Under the pieces are notes generated by a model. The model worked only from the letters and a program-made list of their open reading frames with translations, was not told the origin of the DNA and ran no database searches. 64,000 nt of DNA, from assembly GCF_019175385.1 (NCBI RefSeq), contig NC_083345.1, forward strand, positions 7,851,205 through 7,915,204. Reading direction: 5' to 3'. Below, piece after piece: positions 44,991 to 56,765 of this stretch. This stretch comes from Lycium barbarum. Taxonomy: Eukaryota; Streptophyta; Magnoliopsida; Solanales; Solanaceae. Position numbers and translations under genes: made by a program. Each line of letters begins with the position of its first letter. Within the stretch, counting starts at the first letter, position 1.

Positions 44991-47114
44991 GTGTTGACAC
45001 TCGAGCTGGCTGACCATCCTTACCTCACAAGGTCAAAGACATCATCATTACCGCGACGTAGTTGGGCTATTCAAGGAAAAGAAATTATTATGTCTGATCC
45101 AGCCGCATCTATTTCAACTGGTTTGGAAAACATCGTGATCTCTAGTGATCCTCCCGAGACTTCGGAACACAGAACTAATATTCAATATGATGAACATATC
45201 GCCCGCCTGACTCAAGAAATTGAGAATCTACGTGGAGAACTAAATCGGGTTAGGGACTTGACCAATTTATCCCTCACACTCCAAAGTCCACCCCCTGAAC
45301 CTAGAAATACTGCACCAAACCCGCCTCGTTTCCCATCACTCGAATCTCTAGTTCCTGAGCATTTTCCTCCACAAAACAATGCACCTACCAACAACTTACC
45401 TTCGATCACCCCTGCAAATCAACCAAATCCATCATCCGCCTATACTCCCCCACAAAGTCAACCACCCACTTACACTAACTATACTCCTCCACAAAATCAA
45501 CCACCCACCTATACTACCTATGCTACTCCTAATCCACCACCCGTCAACCCACCAAGTAAATCGCTAGTTCACACTCCCTATGTTACTTTGCCCACCAACA
45601 CTAATCCACCACCTACAACTACTCCTCTAAACCCACCAAATCAACCACCTACAAACACCACTTATAACACACCACCTCCAGTCCAAAACACCCCCACCGT
45701 CCAAACTTATCCAACCCAGCATCTACAGTATGTGCCTCCGGTATATGCAGCAGAAACACAAGCCTTTACCAACCCAGTAACGGTCAGGTTCCAACCCGAG
45801 GTGGATCAATACGAGGAAATGGAAAAAGATGCAAAAGCAGGGGCAGATAACGTATTGCTAAAAGAGATTCACAGTCTCAAAGAAGCGATGAGAAACCTTC
45901 AAGTCGCCAGGGGAAGCAAAAGTGTAGAATACGAAGATCTGTGTGTTCAGCCTGACGTCGATTTGCCCGTAGGCTACAAGCCGCCGAAATTTGATACATT
46001 CAATGGAACAGGCGATCCTCATACACATTTAAGGGCTTATTGCGACAAACTGGTTAGAGTACGAAGAGACTAGAACATAAGGATGAAGCTATTCATAAGA
46101 AGCTTATCTGGTGAGGCTCTTACTTGGTATACACAACAGGACGTCCGTAAATGGCGTGGTTGGAGTGACATGTCACAAGACTTTATGGACAGATTCAGTT
46201 TTAACACCGATATCACGCCTGATAGAGTTTACATGACTAAGTTAACCAAGAAGTCAACTGAGACGTTCTGCGAGTATGCGTTACGTTGGAGGTCAGAAGC
46301 GGCCAGGGTTCAACCTCCGATGAATGATAGAGAAATGACTGCTACCTTCATTGAATGCCAGGCTGGCGTATTTTATGAGAAAATGATAGGTATGATGGGA
46401 CAGAAATTCACAGAAGTTGTCCGAATGGGAGAAGCCTTAGAAGAAGAAATCAGATCGGGGAAAATTCAGGATCTTATTGCTTTACAAGCAATAAACAAAG
46501 CTATTCAATCCGGTTCTATCGGCGGGGTTAAAAAGAAGAAAGAAGATGTCGCTGTAGTCATGAATATCCAAGGGCATAAGCCGAGCCAAGCCATTACATA
46601 CTTTAACCACCCACCACAACCTTTCTACCCTTACCACTACCCTGAACCCTACCAAGCTCCACCATCTCCTTACCCTGTCTACAACGTCCAAGCAAATTAC
46701 TACCAACCCCGAGCACCTCCATATCAAAACCCACGTCCACATCAATCCGTTCAAGCTCCAACTTACCAAAATCGACCACACACTACACCTAAAGCCCGCC
46801 CAAACCATGACATCAAAAATACCCGTAAGTACACTCAGATCGCTGAACCCTTGGCTCAGTTATTCGAAAGACTGAAAGCTGCAGATCTGATACGACCGGT
46901 TGAAGGGAAAATTCCCGATCCTATTCCAAGATGGTTTGATGGTTCCAAGCGTTGTGCATACCATTCTGGAGTTGCTGGGCACGACATTGAGGATTGCTTT
47001 GGTCTTAAAAACAGAATCGAAGCCTTGATCAAGGAAGATGCGATCCAGCTCGCTGAAGCTAAGCCCAATGTTGTCCACAATCCTTTACCTACTCACGAAG
47101 AGGCCAAGATTTGA
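44991..47114 (+). pseudogene. Ogre/Tat-type gag with one in-frame stop
   Basis: One frame runs 44991-47114 with a single TAG at 46071. The ATG at about 45090 (MSDPAASISTGLEN) may be the real start, because upstream codons lack family features. A coiled coil (HIARLTQEIENLRGELNRVR) precedes a Pro/Thr/Asn-rich stretch (about residues 100-265). The capsid-like domain follows: KFDTFNGTGDPHTHLRAYC, [stop], FIRSLSGEALTWYTQQD, FMDRFSFNTDITPDRVYMTK and FCEYALRWRSEAARVQPPM. The end has a C-x-H-x-GVAGHDIEDC-like segment (CAYHSGVAGHDIEDC), typical of this lineage. Gag packages element RNA. The stop sits where a Glu codon is common, so one change would explain it. Confidence 0.82.
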
Positions 47115-47699
47115 AAGAATCCAGTGTGTCAATTGGAAAGGTGGGAAGGGGACATGTCATCAACTTTTGTCGCTCCCGTAGGAACAATCCAAAGACAAAC
47201 ACATATGAAGATTACTACTACAACTACTCACAATACTGAGACATCGACCATATGGGGTGTCGAACTATGAGAGACTCTGAAGAATTGGACTCGTACTCCG
47301 TTCCTGATTCGCCGCGAGTCTTGGTAGTGTGAACATGTAGTGAACTTGTTTTTTTTAAATTGAGGCTTGAATCGCACCCAAACTTTTGTTTGTTTTGCTT
47401 CATCTTTTGGAAGCTTAAATTGTAAAAAAAACTATGAATGCATTTCTGATTTTCCTTAATCATCCATTATTGTTATTTTCTACTTTATTTATCAAAACTG
47501 CCAACTCTATGATTGTGACATAAAATGAACGATGAATAACATAGTCTCGAGAAAATAATAAAGAATAAAACAAGATTCCAGATGAAAGAGACCTAAATAG
47601 CCGATAGACAATGACACAAGCGTCAAGGCTATCAGTCAAGAAGAAATCAAGGACGACATTAGGTTAGACAACCTAGTTTGCAACCTTTCCTTTAATACA

Positions 47700-48075
47700 C
47701 GTATGAACTACGTTCCGACCTGATTCCCGAGGTGGGATACATAGGCAGCCCATATAGGGTTCGATTGTATTATAATAGAAAATCCAAAAAATCCTTATAC
47801 AAGGAGAACTACATATAGCCTGATTCCCTCGGCGGGATTCATAGACTATCAACATACAGGTCCGTCACACCTAGATAAAAATACAACAAATCTTTTACCA
47901 TTTGTATAACAGAACTACGCTGACCTGATTCCCTTGGTGGGATACGTAGGCAATCCAAATCGGGTTCGGTCCCTTTATCAGAAAATTTCAAACCATTTTT
48001 ATGTACCTTACGAACTACGTTCTGACCTGATTCCTTTGGAGGGATACGTAGGCAACCTATATAAGGTTCGGTCAC
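47700..48075 (+). repeat. Four ~100-bp repeats with GATTCC..GGGATACGTAGGCA motif
   Basis: Units at about 47705, 47808, 47910 and 48010 share GAACTACG--CTGACCTGATTCC, a GGTGGGATACGTAGGCA core, and an (A)GGTTCGGTC ending. The second unit is most diverged. This motif recurs in non-coding parts of plant Ogre/Tat elements. Short ORFs on both strands here are repeat artefacts. Confidence 0.75.
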
Positions 48076-48199
48076 ACCATAACATAGGTTTAGTACGCCC
48101 TGCTGAATCAAAACTGGGGCATATTTTGAATGATTAGAGTTAGATATCGACAAGATTAAGGCTACCAGACAGGAAGTATTACTTTAGAAGTGTCACAAT

Positions 48200-48340
48200 T
48201 TGAAGTTGGCAGAAATATTTTACAACTTGCATACATATATTTACATATATATCTTTCCTTACATACATATATTTCACAACTTATATACATATAGTACATT
48301 TACTTATACATATACTTACATACCTACCTTTCAAATGAAA
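48200..48340 (+). repeat. ACATATAT-rich low-complexity tract
   Basis: Repeated CATACATATATTTACA-type sequence. It generates the Tyr/Ile/Thr-rich ORF at 48200-48481, which I do not call a gene. Confidence 0.6.
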
Positions 48341-48839
48341 TACTTTCTTGCAATTGTTTCGCTACTGTTCACCTACCGAAGCTTGAACGGAGATCACAAG
48401 ATCCAAACAAACAGGACAAATGGAGAACCAACAACGTCAAGCTTCGAGTCAACACGAATCAACTTCCCCCTCCCAAACTAAGAATTTTTCTTTGAGTGCA
48501 GGAATTAAAAATCACGAGATCAACAACCAAGTCTATCAATCGTGGCAGAAAAACATCCTTTGGCCCATTATGGCCTCGCCTTAAAAAGCCAAGCGACTTT
48601 ATTTCTAACTTTATCTTTAATTTTATTTTATCACAACAACTTTATGACTTTATTAACAAATACACTTGTTTTGTAGGTTGCCGAGATTAAAGGTGAATTA
48701 AATCGGGATTACACCAAAGACGTCATAAATTTGGCTTGTCACAGTCTCATCAACATCATTAGCTAACTGGCTATGCTTACTTTACTCCATACTTTATCAT
48801 CCACTTTACTTATTTCATTTACCTTTATCCTGAACTTTA

Positions 48840-50070
48840 CAGGGTTTGCATTAAATCTCCAAAGACAACTGGAGACATCATCCTGAACTTTACAGGATTT
48901 ACATCAAGTTTCCGAAAACAACTGGAAATATTATCCTGAACTTTACAGGGTTTGCATTAAATCTTCGAAAACAACCGGAGATATCATTTACATTTTATCC
49001 TGAACTTTACAGGATTGCATCGAGTTTCCGAAAACAACCGGAAACATTATCCTGAACTATACAGGGTGTGCATAATTAAATCTCCGAAAACAACCGGAGA
49101 TATCATTTACATTTTATCCTGAACTTTACAGGATTGCATCAAGTTTCCGAAAACAATCGGAAACATTATCCTGAACTTTACAAGGTTTGCATCAAGTCTC
49201 CGAAAACAACCGGAGACATTATCCTGAACTTTACAGGGTTTGCACCAAGTCTCCGAAAACAACCGGAGGCATTATCCTGAACTATACAGGGTTTGCATCA
49301 TTAAATCTCTGAAAACAACCGGAGACATCATTTGCATTTTATCCTGAACTTTATGGGATTGCATCAAGTCTCCAAGGACAACTGGAGACATCATTTACAA
49401 ACTGTAACGACTTTATCCGAAACTTTGCAGGGATTATTATTACGTCTCCGAAGACAACCGGGGGCATCATTCGGCTATACAGCCTATATGCATAAGCCAG
49501 ACGGCTACACTATCACTCTACTCTGCCAATTACTTTATCATTTACTTTACCAACTTTAACAACTTTATCCTGAACTTTGCAGGGATTATCATCAAGTCTC
49601 CGAAGACAACCGGGGCATCATTCGGCTATACAGCCTCACATGCATAAGCCAGACGGCTACACTATGACTTTACTCTCTACTTTATCATTCACTTTACCAA
49701 CTCTAACGATTTTACCTTGAATTTTATAAGAATTATCATTAAGCCTCCGAAGACAATCGGAGATATATCATCAAGTCTCCGAAGACAACCGGAGATATAT
49801 CATCGAGTCCCCAAAGACAACCGGAGACATCACATGGCTACACAGCCTCACCTGCATAAGCCAAACGGCTACACACTTACTTTACTCTATACTTTATCGC
49901 TTTATTTCATCATCTACTTTACCTACTTTAACGACTTTACCTTAAATTTCACAGATATCATTTATCATCGAGTCCCGGAAGACAGCCGGAGGCCTTATTA
50001 GCATTTAAAGTCTTCAAATACAACTGGAGATATTCAGCATAAACATCGCGCATTCATTCAAGTCCTGGAA
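48840..50070 (+). repeat. ~60-bp tandem array; each unit carries a TCTCCG...CGGAGA hairpin
   Basis: About twenty units alternate ATCCTGAACTTTACAGGG-TTGCATCAA with GTCTCCGAAAACAACCGGAG. In most units TCTCCG pairs with CGGAGA around an 8-10-base loop. Some pairs carry compensating changes (TTTCCG...CGGAAA at about 49024 and 49144). Later units (after 49430) add CATTCGGCTATACAGCCT and CATAAGCCAGACGGCTAC blocks. The array ends about 800 bp before the 3' LTR. Confidence 0.85.
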
Positions 50071-50874
50071 GACAACCAGAGACAACATTTGGCCACACTA
50101 CCTCATTATAAGCCGCACGGCTTCGTCTTATTGTCACACTCATATTTACTATTATTTTACACTCTTTATAAGTTTTACACTGTTAACTTTACCCCAGACT
50201 TTATTACTATTTTTTTACATGAATTTCAGAAAGTACAATCTACATATAGAGACATAGCGCAACGTGGAACTCTATCTTACGCAGTGAACTGGGGCAAACA
50301 CGCTAAAGAGGAGTATCAAACTCACAAGCAAGGTTCACAGATCTACTTTCGAACTCGACTCCGCCTACGTCCACAAACATGTGATGCGTAGGTTATCCAA
50401 AATTTCCTTTCATATCCACCGCTAAAACTCTATTTCAATCAACTCTTTTCACAATCTCATATTCCTTTCTACACCCCCAGCGTCTCCATAACTCAACACT
50501 GGGGCATTTTTGGAGAATTTACATCGTGGCTAGTAGAGTCCTACTTAAAGGTGTGTTGCGCGCCACATTTATAACTAGGAGGCTATAAGCATATGTTCCA
50601 TTCTTGAACGTTCTCGTCACCTGTCTGCAACCCCCGCAAGATTATGAATCCACAAAAACTTTCGAACTACGCATGACCTTAGTGCAGCCCTAGATATGTA
50701 AACAACTCGAAGCTGAGATTCGGCCATAATATTCCATAATTCCTTCGGTCCTCATAATATTTTCCATCAATTTTTCAAAATCGTACTTTCTTATAAATTC
50801 ATATTTGTTGGTCGGAATAAAATTGGCTACTACGTCAACTTCTTCGCCCGAAGATTCTTACATCATCTCCAATC

Positions 50875-50887
50875 GAAGAGGGGCATC
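50875..50887 (+). other. Polypurine tract of the Ogre-like element
   Basis: GAAGAGGGGCATC immediately precedes the 3' LTR. Confidence 0.65.
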
Positions 50888-51698
50888 TGTTGACACCCAA
50901 TTTTGTCCCTCTTTTTTTTAATTTACTCGGGTTTCTGAATTTACTAATGATCTAAATTCTTTATTTTTTCACAATATTTTATTGCTACTACTATTAATAT
51001 CACTACTTTTATTTTCAACATTACAAGTATTACTTTACCACAAATTTGAAATAATTCGTCATTATTTCATTTTTTTTAGGGTTTGGACTCGTTAAATTAA
51101 TTACAAGACAACACTTTGTAAAATATTTATTTTTTACATACTAATTATTTATTGTCTTTACATAATATATATTTTACCAGTTATTAAATTAGAAGCTCAA
51201 AAAATAATTAAATAGAGGAGGAAGGACTAACAATCTTCAGCCAAATTAATGGCTTAAAATACAAATACAATGTTATTCCCCTACTCAAATAATCAGCCCA
51301 CATTATTTCCCTACCAGCCCATAACCTAAATCTACCCGGTCCATCCCAACAATTTTTACCCGACCCGGTCCAATTCCCCCCTAAACCTAACCCCTTCCTC
51401 TTTCTCTTTCTTTTCTTTTCTTTCTCCGCCTCCTCTGTCCTCTCTCTCTTTTCCCTCTCCCTTTGCCCTAATTTCTCCTCCATCTCACCCGCCTCCCTTT
51501 CTCCTTCCTTCATCGTCATCTCCATTCTCCCACGCCCACGTTCTCCCTCTGCACTTCCACATCTCCTTGTCCCCCCACGCCTTCGTCTCTCTCCTCACGT
51601 TCTCCCCACACCCACGCCTCTGCCATCTTTCCCTGACACTTCCACCACGCCTGTTCCCCGCTTCCTCTCTCTCATACGCTCCTCTTCACTCTCAACTC

Positions 51699-51706
51699 TA
51701 TAAATA
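51699..51706 (+). promoter_or_regulatory. TATA box of the 3' LTR
   Basis: TATAAATA is in the same context as at 40497. If active, transcription would read through the second PIN fragment and out into the Athila-like ORF remainder. Confidence 0.5.
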
Positions 51707-53314
51707 ATGAAGACTTACTCAATTGAAAGGGGGACTGGACATTGTTTAGAACAAAGAGGACTTGATTTAGCAAGAAACCGACAATAAAAAAGGAACCAGG
51801 ATCTGGATCCAAAGATTCCCTACAAAACACAATTTTGAATCATCAAAGATAGCATTATTCGAAAAAAAAGAACAGCCAATAATCACTTTTCTTGGTTGGA
51901 AACTTTTGTTACTTTAATCGGGTTCTTCGAGTTCGAGTTCGTCGCGCTCGAGTGTAGATTCGAAGCCTCGACATCCCATTCACTGCGCGTAAAAAAGGTA
52001 AACTTCGACACATTTATCGCTTGTAGTCTTTAATTTCTACTTTGGTTAAGAATTTAATTTATTACGCCATCTTTAGTAGTTATATATTTTCTTTGTGGTT
52101 GTATCGTTTGTTTGATGTTTGGGAGTTGTTAGGATAGGATATTAATTGCTAAAATGGAATTCGAAAGATGTCTGTTGTAGTTGGATGATTAGAATGAATT
52201 TCCAGGATTTAGGACATATTTAAAACCGCATATACATAGGATATACAGTGGGTTATCAAGATAAGAAGAAGATATACATTCGATATACATTTGGTATACA
52301 CACCACTGCGTGTATATCTTAGGTATATTACGTATATGATTAGAACAGGCCAGCATTGTCTCTCTTTTACTCTATTTGTTCAAATAATATACCCTATCAT
52401 GAATGTAATCCGCTTAGATTTAAATACGATAAAATGATTATACAACATGTCGGTATTGGTTGTTGAAATTTGTTTGGTTCCAAGTCCGAATTCTGTGTTT
52501 AGTTTCCTTAACAAGTCGTGTATTAAATCTTGTTCCATTTCCAGCTGGTTAGGTTAAGTTCAGTACCTTAGTAGTATTATGCAGGCTACTATTTTCTTCT
52601 AGTTAATTTAGTCTTGATTGGGCAGTTAATGATATCTATCTGTTCCTATCTTAGTTTGGTTTAATTTTCGGCTTGACGCACGATAGTATCTCTATGTTTA
52701 AGTTTCAGTTTGGTCTATCTGAAGCTATGTTTGTATAAAGTTTAGACTTCTGAGTTGAGAATGATGGTTGGTCCAGACCGTTGGCATGTTCTTTAAGAGT
52801 GCTGTTTAAACTATGTAGCTGATATTGTTAATTAGATGTTGGTTTTAATGTCTAAACATCTCAGAATATGTTCCTTTAAATGGGTAAAAGTATTCAAAGT
52901 TAGTTCTGCCCCCTTTTTAAAATTATTCTGCACTTTGTCGAGATTAATTAGTGAACACTTGAAGTTCTGCTATGTGATTGAAATATGAACATTCCCTTGT
53001 TAGTGTGTGAATTTTATCTCCTCCCTTTTAAAATCACTAGTGCTAGTAACGCTTTTCTAGCACTTACAAATACTGAAGTCTATGGTTTAGTGGTGAGGAA
53101 GAAGAGGAAAACTAAAGTGGGGGTTTGTTCTTGAACTCATTTTTTTTTGTTTAATCTTGAAATCACTAAATTAGTTGCTTTAGAGAAGTAAAAATGGGTT
53201 CTTGAAGTTTAGTTTGGATCTTTTGTGTTCTTGCAAAACCCCATGTGAGTTTTGTGATCAAAAAATCCATTTTTTTTCATCTCTACTTTGTTCAGTGAAT
53301 ATTTTAAGAGAAAA

Positions 53315-53809
53315 ATGATATCACTTTCAGACCTTTATCATGTTCTAACTGATGTAGTTCCACTATATGTAGTTATGATCTTAGCTTATGGTTCAGTAAA
53401 ATGGTAGAAAATATTCATCCCTGACCAATGTTCTGGTATTAACAGATTTGTTGCTCTTTTTGCTGTTCCATTGTTGTCTTTTCATTTCATTGCTTCAAAC
53501 AATCCATATGCAATGAAACTACAGGTTTATAGCTGCTGATACACTTCAAAAATCATAGTCCTGTTTGTGTTAGCCATTTGGTCAAGAATTAGTTCAAGAG
53601 GGTCCCTTGAATGGTCCATTACTTTGTTTTCACTTTCCACTTTACCAAACACTTTAGTTATGGGAATACCTTTGTTAAAAGGTATATATAGTAATGAATC
53701 AGGGAGTTTAATGGTGCAAATTGTTGTTCTTCAGTGTATTATTTGGTACACTTTGATGTTTTTTTTTTTGTTTGAGTATAGAGGTGCTAAAATCCCTATT
53801 GCTGAACAT
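53315..53809 (+). pseudogene. Captured PIN auxin efflux carrier fragment in the 3' LTR
   Basis: Second copy of the fragment at 42114-42607, with the same ATG, the same TGG-to-TAG stop after SVKW and the same frameshifts. It differs at a few bases (for example CTGATGTAG for CTGCTGTAG). Its T run before FEYRGAK is 11 long instead of 10, which keeps the frame, so [14 protein letters not shown] reads through to AEH and a TAA. It is not an independent capture: both LTRs are copied from one template at transposition. Confidence 0.92.
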
Positions 53810-55095
53810 TAAGCGGTTATCCTTAAAGTTGGTTAAGGCAGTTTTAGGCACCTGATGACTATATATTTACATAGAATATATATGCTCTGCCGATTTGTTT
53901 GAGTTTGTGTTTTATATGTTTTAACATTATCCATTGATCGTATACTAATCCTTTTCTTTTTCATTTTTTATGCATGACATCTCGCATACGAGTCCGAGCG
54001 ACTTGTCATCTCCTCCCGCATTTGGCTTCAGGCAAAGCCCAACGAAATCTTCTCAAGTCAGTCCCCCGCAGCGAAAAAATAAAATTCTGGGCCGAGGCCC
54101 ATAGTAGTGGCAGCGAACAGCAGCAGCCCAAAATGGGCTGAGCCCATTTAAATCATTTACTCCCCTATTTTATTTTATTTTGTGCATTTAATTGGTAATT
54201 GTATGACTGATACTTTTATGTGTTTATTTGCTTAGATTAAGTAAACCTTAGCGAAATTAGTGGGGTTTGGGTTTTAGTAATGAGTAGTTAATTTAAGGAA
54301 AATCAACTATTAATTCCATAAGTTTCAACTACTTATAATATCTATACTGTCATTTTCTATTATTAGAATAATTTATTTTAGAATGGCAAGACTACATACT
54401 TTGAGAATCAAGATTCGTTCTTACTATTTTAGAAGTTTAAAACGTTACTAATTTTACATTAACGTTAGCTTATTCTGAAAAAAAAAAAAAGAGGCAAACT
54501 AGTTCAACGGATAACTGTTCCACTTTAGTTCTTTTCCAACACTTCAAAACACATTTTGTTTAAAACAGTCTTTGCATAATATACATTGAATTAATAGTCA
54601 TTCTATAAAACCTTTAAAATTTTATTAAATAACTTTTAAATTTGTTGGTCATTTTCTCCAAATACATATAAACATTACACATCTCGTTTCTTTTAATAAC
54701 TAAACTCTTTTATGCAACTATTACTTTTCTACAAGTTTTATTTTGAATAACATTCTATTTTTATTTATAACTTTAGCAATACTTACAAAGCTATTTTCTT
54801 TTTACAACATTTACACTTAGCCTAACTAATTATAAGTCCGGTCGGTCAACCATTGTTAATGGGTCTTAAAGGATGCCTAATACCTTCCCTTTAGACTAAT
54901 TGAACCCTTACCTAGAATCTTAAGTTTCGCAGACCTTAAACAGAGCTAACTTTAGAAAAATAACTTTAATAAACTTTAGGTGTCCTAATTCACCATAAAT
55001 AATTAGGTGGCGACTCCTTAACATAAACAAAAACAGGAATCACCAATATGTTGTACTTCTAATTTAACCCGGTTAAAATGGGGTATAACAGCGCC

Positions 55096-55293
55096 TGGAC
55101 ACGAGGTTCACCGGCGCATCTTCCAGCACTAGTGTTATCCCAGCACCAGTCAGGCCGATCATGATAGCTCCTCAGGACTTGCAGCCGCAGAGCCAGTCAG
55201 CTCCATCGCTTCAGTCCACTGAACCAGCAGCAGAGAGGGCCCCCATTCAGACTGCTGCGGAGGAGACACCTCAGCAGCAACAACAGGATTAGA
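55096..55293 (+). pseudogene. Athila-like extra ORF, 3' remainder after the nested insertion
   Basis: The frame resumes exactly after the target duplication, in phase with the codons before 39686. It encodes a Ser/Pro/Gln-rich tail (PQDLQPQSQSAPSLQSTEP, ending in a short Gln run) and stops at TAG 55291. It shows where the ORF ended before the Ogre-like insertion. Confidence 0.75.
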
Positions 55294-56765
55294 GTATTTC
55301 AGGTCGGCACCACCACCATGGGGTGATGGTATGATTTTTTGATGCATTGGGGACAATGCATCCTCTTTTTGCTGGGGGTGGGGTAACCTGATGTACTTTG
55401 TAGTATTTATATTTGTTAAATTTTAATTAAAGTAATTGTGACTTTCATGGTTGTTGCATTTTGAACTTATGGCATGAATTTTGGATGAAAAGGATATTTA
55501 TGATGTGTTTTATGGATTGATTTGAAATTGACCCCTCCGAAAGTTTTTTGCGTATCTCAGGTTGTAATGAATTGACATGTATGGTTCTTTCTGTGACATC
55601 ATAGATATTAGAGTATGGATGAATTGAGTGTTCAAATCCTTATGCCATTGTGAGTGTGAGAACTTCTTGTGTTCATTGTTAGCATATGTGGATCCAGAAC
55701 TTGCCTGGTAGGTCGTGCTATATTGCTTAGGATAGTCGGTTGTGAAGTGATCATAGGCTTTCCTTCTGAATAGTCACGTCAGCCTTAAAAAGCCCAAAAC
55801 CTGTTCTATATGAATATCACTAGTTCCCACGTTGAGCCTTTGGCTTTTTCTCTTGATTAGTTGTAACAAACCTTTTCCCCATTTCATGAATTCATTCCAT
55901 CTTTGCACCCATTCCCTCCTTGACACTACTAGAGAAAAGAGGCAAATCGCCTAAGCTGGGGGTGGTATATGTGTGAAGTAAAGGCCAAGAGCCTAAAGCT
56001 GGGGGTGTGTGAGTTGCATAGTCGAGAACTTGATGTGATAGCGAATTAAATTTGAGAAAGGTTTATAAAAAAAAAGATCATATATAAATGTATATATATA
56101 GTTTTATAACAATAATAATATTGTCTCATAAAAAGATTGTAAATTCTGGTAAGAGTAAAATCACATCTTAGTCATGAGTTGAAGAATGAATAGATTGGGC
56201 ATGAAAAAAAAAGGGGTAAAAATTTGTAGTGTCGAGGAGGATGAGTCACTAATTCCCAAATGAGTATCCTACCCATCCCCGAGCCTACATTACAACCCAA
56301 GAACAAGTCCTATAGTGATCACAACTGAACCATCCAAAAGTGTTAGGCATTGAAATTAAATGCAAGAATATGGTATCTGCAATTGTGAATCATGAACTTC
56401 TTTGTGAGCGCGAGTGCTTTCTATTCTCATCCATCCTTGTCCCGATTCTTATTATAAAATTGTGCGTAGGACATTCTCTAATCTAAGTGAGGGCATAATG
56501 GTGAATACTCTCACGCATAAATGCTTTTAATAATGTGATGTCATCGATTGAAGCGTCAGGGTCAATTCTAATAAGTTTGTTTTGAAAGAACCCTGTTTGG
56601 GAATGAGAAAAAAAGGGAGTTGATTTGAAAAATGCACATGCCGGTAGCGATGAGCAAGCACCATTGTAGTCACTTCTACTTTATTTTTAGCATAGTTGCA
56701 ATTTTATTTTGTGGTTGTTTTGTCTACTTGCTTGAGGACAAGCAAAGATCCTAAGTTGGGGGTGT
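55294..56765 (+). other. 3' non-coding internal region and polypurine tract of the Athila-like element
   Basis: Several GCTGGGGGTGG-type G-rich blocks (about 55370, 55955, 55993) are interspersed with AT-rich DNA. The region ends GAGGACAAGCAAAGATCCTA then AGTTGGGGGTGT, the polypurine tract before the LTR. No coding sequence; about 1.5 kb. Confidence 0.7.

Larger units (their letters stand above)
39686..55090 (+). mobile_element. Ogre/Tat-like LTR retrotransposon, gag-only, nested in the Athila-like element
   Basis: Two ~4.2-kb LTRs bound a 7.0-kb internal region holding a primer-binding site, a gag ORF and two repeat-rich non-coding regions, but no protease, RT or integrase. The PBS (TGGCAACTCTGCTGGGGA) resembles the tRNA-Arg-type PBS of Ogre elements. 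Gag, long LTRs and the downstream GGGATACGTAGGCA repeats also fit the Ogre/Tat lineage. The arrangement matches non-autonomous gag-bearing elements (the TR-GAG concept). LTRs are highly similar, with about twenty differences in the first 1.15 kb by eye and fewer later, so insertion was fairly recent. Confidence 0.85.
50888..55090 (+). mobile_element. 3' LTR of the Ogre-like element (4203 bp)
   Basis: Nearly identical to 39686-43883 with the same ends. It contains the same TATA box (51699-51706) and the same PIN fragment. It is followed by GCGCC (55091-55095), the right target duplication. Confidence 0.92.

Noticed and set aside
48200..48481. 93-codon Tyr/Ile/Thr-rich ORF
   Set aside because: Generated by the ACATATAT-rich tract in the Ogre-like non-coding region.
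48840..50070. CRISPR-like regularly spaced repeats
   Set aside because: Spacers are not unique; the whole ~60-bp unit is repeated and the DNA is clearly plant retroelement sequence.
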